Of a stretch of 64,000 bases of DNA, positions 47,020 to 57,482 are shown in pieces. The stretch comes from Notamacropus eugenii (Eukaryota > Chordata > Mammalia > Diprotodontia > Macropodidae). Position 1 is the stretch's first letter. Each line of letters begins with the position of its first letter. Where the stretch lies: positions 28,688,903 to 28,752,902 of the forward strand of contig NC_092878.1 in NCBI RefSeq assembly GCF_028372415.1. The letters run 5' to 3'. The notes below the pieces were generated by a model. It was not told the DNA's origin. It was given only the letters and a program-made list of their open reading frames with translations, and did not search any database. Position numbers and translations under genes: made by a program.

Positions 47020-47310
47020 TTTACCTCATTTCTTACCTCGCATTAAATCACAGAATGGGTATTGCCTCAGGCAAACTGAGACCTGGGAAAGACCTTAACT
47101 TAAAAAGGCCAAGGTGCCCCACTGCATCTGGGATCCTCTCTAGTCATCCTGATCTGTGTCTTGTCACTGGACTCAGGTGACCCTAGAGGAGAGAATGAGG
47201 CTGATGACTTTGCACAGTCCTGCCTCACTTAAATTCTATTCACTTGCAAGTGAAGATAACACCCTTCTAATGTTACTGGTCCTCTTCCAGGAAGAAGTAC
47301 AAACAATCAT
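47020..47310 (+). mobile_element. SINE with RTE-like tail
   Basis: CCTCATTTCTTACCTCGCAT, CAGGCAAACTGAGACCTGGG AAAGACC, CACTTGCAAGTGAAG, ending GGAAGAAGTACAAACAA. Confidence 0.7.
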
Positions 47311-47365
47311 CTGTGAGTAGTAGTAGCTACCCCAATGGGGACCCAACTGGCCCAATTAGGTAATA

Positions 47366-47496
47366 CTCCTTCCTCCCTTCCTCCCTTGCTTCCTTCCTCC
47401 CTTCCTTTCTTCCTCCCTTCTTTTCTTCTTTCCTTTCTTGTTTCTTTTTTTTTCCTTCTTCCATCCCTCCTTCTCTCCCTCCTTCCTCTTCTTCTG
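47366..47496. repeat. (CCTT)n / (CTCC)n pyrimidine tract
   Basis: About 130 bp of C and T only (apart from rare breaks), in TTCC, CTCC and TTCTT units. The complement is an AAGG/GAGG purine strand. Confidence 0.9.
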
Positions 47497-47904
47497 TCCA
47501 CATGAGCAATCATACCCTTACATGTGGGTGCTCTGCCCAAAGGAATATAAATTTTGATCACTGAAACCTTGCAAGATATCTTAGGGTTTGGAGGCTACAT
47601 TTTTCTTCTTTTTCTTCCCTACTTATTTATTCTACCTTTTTTTAAAAAACTGGAACAGTTAACTCTTTTGTCCCATGTAGTTTCTATGATAAGAAAACCT
47701 GCTGAGAAATGAAACTGGGAATAAAACCATTCCTGTGGGAAAGAAAAAAGATCAGAGGACCAAAGGTCATAGTGTCCTGCTGCAAAAATGCCACCCACAG
47801 AATACAGCTAATGGAGAAGATCCATCCTCTGCTACAGAAGGGACTTTATGGACAACTCCCGTGTTTCATCCTAAACGGCTCTGCCAAGTACCGCTAACTC
47901 CCAA

Positions 47905-48045
47905 ACTCTCCCAGCACCTTGAGCTGGTTGTTTTATTCCCCTTGATATCTGCAAGGATTAAACTCATCGACAATATACTTGTGACTCTATATGTTCTACT
48001 TCTACTGTACCTTTAACGATTCATTATGGCCAATGGGAGAACCTG
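47905..48045. repeat. Unclassified repeat C, copy 2
   Basis: GCTGGTTGTTTTATTCCCCT...GTTCTACTTCTACTGTACCT TTAACGATTC...GGCCAATGGGA matches 44550-44740. Confidence 0.55.
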
Positions 48046-48284
48046 AGTGGACATGGCTATTCCTCCATGTTGATCAAGGCCTAAGGAGCAGTCGGCCACT
48101 AAGTGTTTTCCGGAGGAGAGGCTGGTATTAACATTCTCAAAAACTAAATGGAATCAAGCTGACTTCAGGAAATGAGGATCAAGCCAGGTTGTTGTTGAAG
48201 GCCCCAAGACCGATGTTAGCATCACTTAACATTTCCAGTGTTGAGGCAGTCTTTGCCCCATGGGGCACAGGAAGGGGAGAGAAT

Positions 48285-48545
48285 AAACATTTATATGGCC
48301 CCTTCCACATGCCATTCACTATGCTAAGTGCTTTACAAATATTATCTCAATTGATCCTCACAACAATCCTAGCAGGTAGGTGTTGTTATTATTCACATTT
48401 TACAGTAGAAAAAACTGAGCTAAACAGAGGTTAAGGGATTTGTTCAGGGAACACACAGCTAGTAAGTATCTGAGATTGGATTTTAACTCAAATCTTCCCA
48501 ACTTTCAGGCTCAACACTATCCACTATGCCACCTAGCTACCTAAA
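48285..48545 (-). mobile_element. MIR/THER-type SINE
   Basis: TGATCCTCACAACAATCCTA GCAGGTAGGTG to ATCCACTATGCCACCTAGCT ACC. Confidence 0.78.
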
Positions 48546-48549
48546 ATAG

Positions 48550-48665
48550 AGAGGTTAAAGTCACATACCCAACTAGTGAGTGCCTGAGGTAGGATTTGAA
48601 CCCAAATCTTCCTGATTCCAAGTCCAAGCTCATCACTCTATCCACTGGGCCACCTAGGTGCCATG
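48550..48665 (-). mobile_element. SINE head fragment
   Basis: GAGTGCCTGAGGTAGGATTT GAACCC to CTATCCACTGGGCCACCTAG GTGCC, directly after the previous SINE. Confidence 0.7.
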
Positions 48666-50240
48666 AGCTAATGCTTGACCATGGAATAACTTAGCAGCAT
48701 CTCAGCTAAGCATGAGGTTAGCCATAGAAATCTTGAGTGGCATGAAATTGGGTAATTTTGTGGCAGTTACAACCCTGCCCTGGCTTATCTTTGCTGACCA
48801 AAATTAATGAGGTACATGTTAAAGTCTCAGGGATACCAAGGGTAGGGATTTCCTCCTTGCCTAGTATGAAGCTTCCAGAAGACTCTAACAAAGGCAATGG
48901 GGCTAACTACCTCAGACCACCTCGGTTAGAGACACACTTGACACACAAAAAGGTATCAAGGAAAATTTATTAAAGTAGAGTTCAGAGGAATTGAACACTT
49001 TGATCAAAGCTGACTCCAGCCCTCTTCAGGAGGAAGGAGTGCCTTCTATGTTCATCAATGAACGGGCGGCTTCCAAGTAAGGCTACAGGAAAACTACAAT
49101 TTGTTCAGACCAATGCAAGCACCTTTACACTGTTCCAAATTTTGGACTCCATGCCCCACCATCCACTGACCACATGACTTCACGTTCTCCTCTCTGATAG
49201 ACTCTCCCCCAAACAGCTCATCAAGCCTTGAGCACAAGTTTCTGACCTCTAACCTGACCATGCTAGGTCACAACTCCGATCATCCAAAGCTATGGAAACA
49301 ATTTCTTCCTTGTTTCCCATAACCTCCCTGACCAGAGGTACTGTTCTTTTCCTGGATCTGATGAAATGATTTCCAAGAATTTTGAGAATTACTTTTAGAG
49401 TCATAAGATTGCTATGTTTGCATACCTGTGATGACCTAGTGTGGTATTGTCATGATGATGAGGTCAGGGAACATAATGTTGAGGTTGGGGTTGCTCAGAA
49501 CTGCAAAATACTGACATGTTGGGTCCTGCCAAATGAATTCAACTCAAGCCTTCTTTCAGGCAAAGTAAAACAAAGCTTATTAAAGATTCACCATAAAAAA
49601 CCTAACCATTTGTGACACTTGTATTGAGACTGAATCTCAGCTAGAGAATATCAGGGCTAGAATGAATCTGAGCATCTTCATGGAGGCAAGATGGATCTTA
49701 CATACAGAAAGACTGTGGAAGGGATCTGGGGGTGGTGTAGTAGTCAGGGAGGAAGGGTCCAAGGAGGATCTTGATGGGACTGGGGTAAGTAGTGATGTAA
49801 TCAAGGGTTGGAAACAGATTAAGGGTAACAGATTTGGTTATGAAAAGCCAGAGAGAGAGAGAGACTTTTAATAAGTGTTAGTTGAATTGAATTTTTTGAA
49901 TTGTTTACTGACTAGTAAAGCATAGACAAGCAAGTCTTTGATATGAATATTGTCACTGCTACAGAACCCCACTTAAAAGCACGCGGCATACCATGACCCA
50001 CGTCTGTGTGATCTTGGGCAATATGAGTTGTTGTCCCTAAGCTTCCATTTCCTCATCTCTAAAATTAGAGATCATCTGCATCTTTAAAGTCTCTTTGATC
50101 CCTAACACCTGTGACTGATTCCGTAAGAAAATGAGGAAAAATCATGAACATTGTCCCACAGAGCATGTGTAATAGATAACACACATTTTGTGATTAATGC
50201 ATGTGATCTCTAACTAAATACTTCAAAGCAGAAGGTAATA
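48666..50240 (+). other. CAPN3: CAPN3 intron 1 stretch, possible LTR fragments
   Basis: Two places read AAATTTATTAAAGTAGAG (48966) and AAAGCTTATTAAAGATTC (49571), both followed by unrecognised unique-looking sequence. They could be antisense LTR fragments, but I cannot support a family. A MIR-like fragment is at 50000-50110. Confidence 0.35.
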
Positions 50241-50370
50241 GGATCATAGATTTAGAGCATGAAGGAGTCTCAGAGGCCAGCTAGTCCAAACACTTCATTT
50301 TACAGATGAGGAAACTGAGGCCCATGGAGATAAACTGACTTGCTTAAGGTCGCACAGAAACTGACTTCCT
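50240..50370 (-). mobile_element. MIR-like SINE
   Basis: GGATCATAGATTTAGAGCAT then TTTTACAGATGAGGAAACTG AGGCCC. Confidence 0.6.
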
Positions 50371-51109
50371 GGCTAAGCCTGATTCTTTGGGAAGACAGAC
50401 ATCACTTCCAGGCTTATCTGTGAGAAGAGACAGAAAACTCACAAGTAGGAGACACTTCTGTTTGACCAGGCACCCACCTTTCACTTCCTATGCAGGCACT
50501 GATGGACTTCCTGCTGACTTGGAGTTTTTCTTTTCAAAATTGAGGAACCTGGAACAATTGACCTTCCTGTTGAGACAAGATGGTCCATAGCCACATGCTG
50601 CTGAGTGTTAATTGTAGAGGCAGTGGGGGATGGCAGGAGGTAGCTGTTGGTGAGCAACCTTCTGAGGTCACACAGAGACTGAAGAATGAATGCTACTTAC
50701 CCTCATATTCAAAGTATTGGGTCCCCGGGAAGTGGGTGGTCAACCCTTTGATCTATTTCCCTGTCAATAGACTTCATGACACACAGCATTAGTTTCCTCC
50801 TGGCTGGACAGAGGAGCAAAATGAATTCCATTTCTGAGACATCCGAATAGTCTAGGAAAAGACTTTCTGTTCTTGTTGACTGTAAATTAATTTATGTATA
50901 TCTTTTTCTACTCTTGCCTTTTTTGTTGAAAATTTTTAAGGTTTTTTTGTAAAATAGTGTAATCATCTCCCTATATAGCACACCTCCATTGGGTCCTCCA
51001 TTGTAACAAAAAAAGTTAGCCAAGCAAAACAAAACATCAGTATGACCATGCCCAATAGTATATGCAGCTTTCTATACCTAGCCTCCAAATAAGGAGGCAA
51101 TATGGTGCC

Positions 51110-51240
51110 AGTCAACCAGCATTTATAAATCACCTTTTATATCTCCAGGCACTGTGCTTAGAGCTGGGGTTCCAAAGAAAGGCAAAAGACAGTACCTGCT
51201 CTCAAGGAGATCATTAGTCTAAAGGGGGAGATAACACTAA
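51110..51240. mobile_element. Old interspersed repeat as at 36825, 5' part
   Basis: CCAGGCACTGTGCTTAGAGC TGGGGTTCCAAAGAAAGGCA AAAGACAG. The later part of the family (AAGGCTTCTTGGAGAAGGTA) lies at 52290-52400. Confidence 0.5.
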
Positions 51241-51460
51241 AATTCTACCTTCTACAAAAAGCCTTCCCTAACCCCTCTTAATTCCTGTACTTTCTCTCCT
51301 TTAATTATTTCCCATTTATTCTGCATATAGCTTGCTTCGCATACGTTTGTTTGCTTTTTGTCTCCCCTATTAGATTGTAAACTTCTTGAGGGCCTCTTTT
51401 TGTATCCCCTGTGCTTAACACAGTGCCTGACATATAGTAGGTACTTAATGTTGAAGAGAG
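51241..51460 (+). mobile_element. CR1/L2-type LINE 3' end
   Basis: CTACAAAAAGCCTTCCCTAA to AACACAGTGCCTGACATATA GTAGGTACTTAATG. Confidence 0.65.
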
Positions 51461-51954
51461 AGAAATGGGAGAGTTGGTTCAGAAGTGAATGAATTCACTT
51501 AGACCTTCTCTGTAACCACTGGGAGCTTCATTGACTCAAAAACAGCAGGCCTGAGATTTAACAAGAAGCTAAACAAAGGCACTGGTATAGGAAAAGGATA
51601 CACAGCTATAAAATGATGATGTAGTTTTTAGGGTTTCTAATGAGGGTTGGAAATTTAGGGACAGGATGAGAAAGATGGATGACACAAGATAAGGGAGACG
51701 GGGAAACTTTATGACCCAGGATGAGGGGAGACAATGAATTTTATGGTCCAGGATAAAGGGAGAAGTTTTATGATGTTTCAAGATAAGGTGCCTTCAAGTT
51801 AGAAAATAAACCAGGGGCTTCACAAAGTCAATCCGTAATATTATTTTTAACTCTTAGGGCACTGTTTGTATCCACATCACTTAATAAATGATTATTGAAG
51901 TGAAAAATGCAAATAACTAAGTCCAAAGATATAGCTAGATAGATATTTTGGATA

Positions 51955-52205
51955 TTATTCAGTCCTTTCAGTTGTGTTGACTTTTCATGACCCCATGTGG
52001 GATTTTCTTGGCAAGGATACTGAAGTGGTTTACCATTGCCTTCTCCAGTTCATTTTTTTGATGAAAAAAACCGAGGGAAACCTGGTTAAATGACTTGCTC
52101 AGGATCACATAGCTACTAAGTGTCTAAGGTCAGATTTGAACTCAGGAGAATGAGTCTTCCTGCCTCCAGATCCAGCACTATCCACTACACCTCCTAGCCA
52201 CCCCT
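51955..52205 (-). mobile_element. MAR1-type SINE
   Basis: TTCAGTCCTTTCAGTTGTGT to ACTATCCACTACACCTCCTA GCC. Confidence 0.82.
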
Positions 52206-52766
52206 AATAGACAGGTATAGATATAGATCTGTAGAATAAAATAGAGATAGTCAATAAAGAGAAGACACCGCTCTTACAGGGCAATGGGAAAGGCTTCTTG
52301 GAGAAGGTAATATCTTAGCTAGGACTTGAAGGAAGCCAGGAAATTCAGGACGCAGAGATGAAGAGGGAGAGAGTTCCAGGAATAGGGGACAGCCAAGTCT
52401 TATTTCTCTCAATTCCTCATTTTTTTTTATTTTCAGCAGCAGGGCAATATTCCATTATAGTCAGATGTCATGTTTTGTTGCCATTTTCCAGTTGACCTGC
52501 TTCCAGTTTGTTTTGAGTTTGGTGTGTTGCTGTTATCACAAAGAGCGCTGTTATGTAGCAGAAGTTTGTGAGTGGGCAGGTCTCCCTGGAGTAGTCACCA
52601 ATCATCTTCAATGTAGCTCTGGACCCAAACACCAAAGCACTAATCAGAATAACTCACCTCCTTCTAGCAAGGGACCTGAGCACATGTTTCACAGAAACCA
52701 GCCAAAGTTCCAGTCACATTCAGAAGGGAGTGTTTCAGACCATGCAAGACTTGTCTTCTGGCACTG

Positions 52767-52980
52767 AGGGCAGCTAAGTGGCACCATAGTGCACAGAGTG
52801 CCAGGCCTGGAGGCAGGAAGATTCATCTTTCGGAGTTCAAATCCAGCCTTAGACACTTACTAGCTATGTGACCCTGGGCAAGTCACTTAACCCTGTTTGC
52901 CTCAGTTTCCTTGTCTGTAAAATGTCAAGAAAACCCCAAATGGAGTCACAAAGAGTTGGACATGACTGAAACAACTCAAT
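52767..52980 (+). mobile_element. MAR1-type SINE, internally deleted
   Basis: GGGCAGCTAAGTGGCACCAT head; TGTCTGTAAAATG joins directly to TCAAGAAAACCCCAAATGG, so the GAGAAGGAAATGGCAAACC block is lost; tail TGACTGAAACAACTC. Confidence 0.82.
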
Positions 52981-52984
52981 GTCC

Positions 52985-53155
52985 CTAGCATTGTGCTAAA
53001 TCTTTATAAACGTTAACTCATTTGATCCTTATAACAATGCTCATTTTACAGTTGAGGAAATTGAGGCAGAGGTTAAGTGACTTATCTAGGATCACATAGC
53101 TAATAAGTGTCTGAGGCTAGATTTGAATTCAGGTCTTCCTGACTCCAAGACTGGG
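52985..53155 (-). mobile_element. MIR/THER-type SINE
   Basis: TCATTTGATCCTTATAACAA, ACAGTTGAGGAAATTGAGGC and CTTATCTAGGATCACATAGC. Confidence 0.7.
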
Positions 53156-54100
53156 GGCTAAAGATCTCTTGGGTTAGAGATACTACCTCTTTGGTAACAC
53201 TTTTCATGTTAACATCATTGTTTTGGCTTGAACTCACAAAACTGAGACAGTTGGGAGCCCAAGTGGTCATTTACAGTCTTTAGTGATGTTCTAGGACCAT
53301 GCCCTCCCCTCCCCCTTAGCTTTCTCCTTTCCCAAACGCTAACATCTCAGGCCTTGAAAAACCACAATAAAATGGGCCACATAGTGACTTAGTTCTAAAA
53401 TATAATGTTTTCTATGTTTTATTGTATCTTTATTTATTTTGTCAAGTATTTCCCAATTATCTTTAAATATGCTTTGGAGTTTGATGTCTCTGCCCTAGAA
53501 GGATCTTCATGCTAATTTTCTGATGTAATTTTGAAAAAAATAATTTATTGTGGTTTTGTGAGCTCAAGCCAAAAGAATGATTTAAACATGAAAAGGGTGT
53601 TTTAGGTTTTGTTTTTATTAGGGGAGACAATGTAGTGTAATGAAATAAACCTGAGTCTTGAAGTCAGAAGATAAGGTTTGAATCCTAAGTCCATCATGGT
53701 ATAAGGAGCAAGAATGCTCGATTTAGAATCGGTGATCCAGGGTTCAAATCTGAGATCTAGATCTGGAATAAATGACCCTGATAGAGTGGATCCTGTTATA
53801 GATAGATCTGGAATCAATGACTCTGGGTTCAAATCTAACTTGGACCTGTCATCAGACTTCTCTGAGATTCATTTTCCTCATTGGTAAAATCAGGAGTTTG
53901 AAAAGGATGGCTTCTAAGGGTCCTTCCTGCTCTAAATCTGTGTTACTTTTTCTTCTAGTTAGCAGAGCAAGGGTGTCGCCTTGAGCAAGTCACTGAACCT
54001 CAGTTACAAAAATCTATAAAATGGAAATAGTGATAAGTACTGACTCTACCCTTCACAGGGCTGTTGTTAGGGAAATGCTTATAAACTTTAGGCTGCTATG
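53156..54100 (+). other. CAPN3: CAPN3 intron 1 stretch with MIR-like remnants
   Basis: 53625-53945 contains several tRNA-SINE-like words (AGTGTAATGAAATAAACC, GGTTCAAATCTGAG, CCTCATTGGTAAAATC), probably one or two old MIR elements with a local duplication of ATAGATCTGGAAT(A/C)AATGA. Nothing coding is seen. Confidence 0.5.
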
Positions 54101-54119
54101 TAAATGTAAGTTGAGATAT

Positions 54120-54810
54120 ATGTATGGATATGATAAATAATTCTAAATAAAACAAAAGACTTGTAATATAATTTATAAAACAACATAATCAAGAATTACA
54201 TTATACACGTAAATATGTATATAGTGTTAATACATAAAAGAGATTCATATAATATACAATATTACATATTGTATTAATGTGTGATGACATTATTATATTA
54301 TTATCACATATTAATATATTTAATGATATATTGACTGCAATACATTGATATGTGATGTTAACATAGTATATTAATGTATAATAATAAATTGATATGTGTA
54401 AACAATGTGTAACTATATTAAATATAATATATAATGTATTCATATGGGATAGCATGTTAATATAATATATTTGATATATTGAATATAATTATTGGTATGA
54501 TAATATATTAATGTGCTACATTAACATAATATGTAATGATATATTAAATATAATGTATTAACATGTGGTAACATATTAGCATAATACATTAATGTATTTC
54601 TTATATAGTAACATAATATTATATAACCAATAATCAATACTTTTATTATATATTAATGTTGGCCTACAATAATATATTGCTATATGATATTTAATATAAC
54701 ATATTAATTGACATCTAATACATTAATATAACACACAATATAATGTGATATTATAATGTATATAATCATATAGAATCAGGAATTATGTTGTACACATATG
54801 TATATAATTC
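54120..54810. repeat. AT-rich degenerate array bracketed by related sequence
   Basis: About 690 bp with very few G or C, made of variants of ATATTAATGT/ACATTAATAT and GATATATT. AATCAAGAATTACATTATAC (54188) and AATCAGGAATTATGTTGTAC (54775) lie at the two ends, each followed by a TATGTATATA word. Confidence 0.7.
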
Positions 54811-54872
54811 AGCAGGAATAGATATGTATGTATACATCTACATGTATGATTGTGTGTGTATATGTGTGTGTG

Positions 54873-55006
54873 TAGATATAGATATAGATACAGATATAGA
54901 TATAGATACAGATATAGATACAGATATAGATATAGATATAGATACAGATACAGATATAGATATAGATATAGATACAGATATAGATATAGATACAGATATA
55001 GATATA
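54873..55006. repeat. (GATATA)n/(GATACA)n compound microsatellite
   Basis: 134 bp of alternating TAGATA and CAGATA hexamers, about 0.9 kb upstream of the lens-type exon. A C-run (55014-55024) follows. Confidence 0.95.
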
Positions 55007-55679
55007 CACCTTCTCCCCCCCCCCAACCTGTACATTTCCCCGCTGCCCATCTGGACATGCAGTTGGCTTATCTCTGCAGAGGAAATCTTTCTCAGCTCCA
55101 GAGAAGACCCCCTCAGAACTGGGAATCTTATGGGGCATCCTGTCTGCAGTCCTCTGGGCCCCTCTCACAGAGTACTGAGCTAATCAATACAGATGTCATG
55201 TTGTTTTGGAGGTGAGGCTGGGAAGGGGAGGAATGAAGGCTTCATTAGCCATGGACAATGGCTGGGGAGCGCTCTTCCTATGCATTCACTGGCTTGTATA
55301 GGATTAGCTATAGTGTGTTTAGCATGCTGCATACTATAGCCCATTCACAGCCAGTTTGAAAGACATGAATGCCTTTTGCTGAGGCAGGATAAGTTGCTCT
55401 GAGATTTGACTTACTTTTTTAAAAAAGAAAATTATTTTCAGGAAAAAGAAAATCCCAGTAAAGTTAATAAAAATGCTGGGAGCAGAGAATCTGTGAGTTG
55501 TGCCAAAATGCCAGAGGCCATCTTAGTCAGCCCTTGTCAATCAGAATCCTTCCCCACCGAAGTCTTGAAAGCCTCATCCCTTTGTGGCTCTGTGTAGGGA
55601 GTCCTGTGCATTCTGCCAGGTCCTCCTCACCCTCACTCCACCTCACACACAGACAGTGCTGCCCGCTGCTGCTGCCTGC
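55007..55679 (+). other. CAPN3: Non-repetitive sequence upstream of the alternative CAPN3 exon
   Basis: No SINE or LINE is recognised. A 10-bp inverted repeat, CTATAGTGTG (55308) and CATACTATAG (55330), can form a hairpin. The region may contain enhancer sequence for the alternative exon; this is inference from the absence of repeats. Confidence 0.4.
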
Positions 55680-55904
55680 TATAGGGACCTCAGGGTCCAA
55701 AGCTGCTGACTCAAAGGGCTTGCCTTTCTCTGGGACTGTGGCCATTCACATGCATTCTGAGTTTGTTGCCAGTGGAGGTAGTCTATAGGCTCAGGCCCAT
55801 TGACGGGGGGATTAGGCTTGGGGCGGGCTGTGGGCCAAGGGGCCAGAGAGGTACCTCAGTTAAAGAGCCAGTTCTCTACTCTCCAGTCTCTGGCAGAAGC
55901 AAGC
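55680..55904 (+). promoter_or_regulatory. CAPN3: Candidate promoter/leader of the lens-type CAPN3 transcript
   Basis: TGCTGACTCA at 55704-55713 matches the first ten bases of the T-type MAF recognition element TGCTGACTCAGCA; large MAF proteins drive lens genes through such sites. A GC box, GGGGCGGG, is at 55820-55827. There is no strong TATA box. The stretch is free of SINEs and relatively GC-rich for this window. A CTCTCCAG just before the exon looks like an acceptor, but since this is expected to be a first exon it is probably incidental. Regulatory function is inferred. Confidence 0.45.
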
Positions 55905-56153
55905 ATGCCCTACCTCCCACCAGGATTCTTCTGTGACCGGGTGATCCGAGAAAGGGACAGGAAAAATGGAGAGGGGACCCTTGCTCATCCCATGAAGTTC
56001 GAGGGACAAGATTTTGGTGCCCTCAGGAAATCGTGCCTGGCCCAGAAGAGACTGTTTGAGGACAATGTGTTCCCAGCAGGTGCTCAGGCCTTGGGTTTCC
56101 AAGAAGTGAGACAGAAATCTAAGATGAAGAATATTACATGGAAGAGGCCAAAG
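55905..56153 (+). CDS. CAPN3: CAPN3 alternative first exon (lens Lp82-type N-terminus), 83 codons
   Basis: ATG at 55905 (A at -3) opens MPYLPPGFFCDRVIRERDRK, followed by NGEGTLAHPMKFEGQDFGAL, RKSCLAQKRLFEDNVFPAGA and a KNITWKRPK ending. It stops in phase 0 at GTAGGG, the same phase and the same WKRP context as the muscle exon, so both join the same exon 2. The middle part (QDFGALRKSCL...LFED..FPA...LGF.E) follows the N-terminal pattern of conventional calpains 1 and 2. Rodents make a lens calpain-3 isoform, Lp82, from an alternative first exon in intron 1; this exon fits that description and position. The frame is intact with no stop. Its expression here is unknown. Confidence 0.88.
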
Positions 56154-56329
56154 GTAGGGAAGGGAAAAAGGGCATCTACAGGTAGCAACATCAGGTAAAC
56201 AGGGACATTGTGCAGTCACCTGAAGTCTAGAAAGACACCAGCCTTTTCCTGTGGATCTATAAGCCGTTCTCAGGGGTTCCTCGGTTACTGGTAAAGCTAG
56301 GGGGAAATTAAGGTTGTAGCGAGCGTAAT

Positions 56330-56570
56330 GTATAGAATTCTAGACCTAGAATCCAAAAGACCTGAGTTCAAATTCAGCCTGGGACATGAGCTGTATGACC
56401 CTAGGCAAGTCACTTAACCTCTGTCTGCCTCAGTTTTCTCATCTGTAAAATGGGGATAATAATAGCACCTACATCCCAGGGTTGTTGTGAGAATAAAATG
56501 AGAATATTTATGGAGCACTATGTAAACCTTAATGTGCTATATAAACGTTATAAACGTTACTGTTCCTTCA
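56330..56570 (+). mobile_element. THER/MIR-type SINE
   Basis: CTGTATGACCCTAGGCAAGT, CTGTAAAATGGGGATAATAA TAGCACC, GGGTTGTTGTGAGAATAAAA. Confidence 0.75.
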
Positions 56571-57390
56571 GTTGGAAATAAACTTTTCAGTCCATAGTTG
56601 GAAATAAGGCTGAGAAAATGCAACCCATTAACTTAAAGTCACACTGAGGTATAACTGACGAATTAGCCAGTCCACATCCTGCGGGCAGGGATCTCATTCT
56701 CTTTTTGCAAGCCTCTCTAACAAAACACAGGGCCTTCCTTGTACTTCATAGACACTTGGTAAAGGTTTGTTGAGCGAATGAATGAATGTTATCCTGAGGA
56801 CTGATTTTGATAAGGAAATAGCAGAGAGATCACAGAGGTGTCATGGGCATGGGCATGACAGGATATACTATGGAGAAGAGCAAAGGGGGAAGATGGGAGG
56901 GCTGAAGATGCAAAACGTAAAATGAGCATGGTCTACAAAGTAAGAAGGCATGGATGTTAATATCCACACTGCCACTTAATTATGTGTGTGACTTTGGGCA
57001 AGTCCTTTCAATTCCAAGGGCTTTCTGGTCTTCTATAAAATGAAAGGGCTAGACAAGATGATTTCCAAAATGTTCCCAAATTCTCTATCTTTGCTTTTAT
57101 AAGGGACCACAGACTCTATTTCCTTCACAGTTTTGTCTGGAGAGAACTCTGAGTATTGGCAATTCAGTTATAACAGAAAAACACAGAAGCTGGCCAACAA
57201 AGGTACCTCTGACTATTATTGGCTCTGTCCGAAGACACACCAGTGATGGCTCTTCAATCCTGAGTCTCTTTTCTTTGAGGTCCCATTGAAGTTTAAAGAT
57301 GCCCTGGCCAATTCTAAACACAACATGCCTAGCCAGAAAGTTTGGATATCTTGGAGAGTCTGTATGGTGTATTAGATAGGGCACTATCCA
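56571..57390 (+). other. CAPN3: CAPN3 intron 1 stretch
   Basis: An L2-like tail fragment lies near 56690-56790 and a MIR-like fragment (GTGTGTGACTTTGGGCAAGT) at 56930-57100. No exon 2 of CAPN3 is seen. Confidence 0.5.
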
Positions 57391-57432
<42 letters not shown>

Positions 57433-57482
57433 TGATAGATAGATAGATTGATAGATAGATAGATGATAGATAGGTAGATGAT
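57391..57482. repeat. (GATA)n microsatellite
   Basis: ATAGATAGATAG... with a few GATT and GATG interruptions. Confidence 0.96.

Noticed and set aside
48956..49600. Endogenous retroviral LTR
   Set aside because: Only short TTTATTAAAG-like words; no paired termini, primer site or gag/pol frames could be seen.
54785..55215. Overlapping ORFs on both strands with Ile-Asp, Tyr-Arg or Tyr-Leu repeats
   Set aside because: They arise from the GATATA/GATACA hexamer array.
55800..56198. 132-codon ORF around the lens-type exon
   Set aside because: The first part precedes the ATG at 55905 and the last codons lie beyond the GTAGGG donor; only 55905-56153 is supported.
55860..56219. 119-codon minus-strand ORF opposite the lens-type exon
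   Set aside because: A shadow of the conserved plus-strand exon; no splice or homology support.
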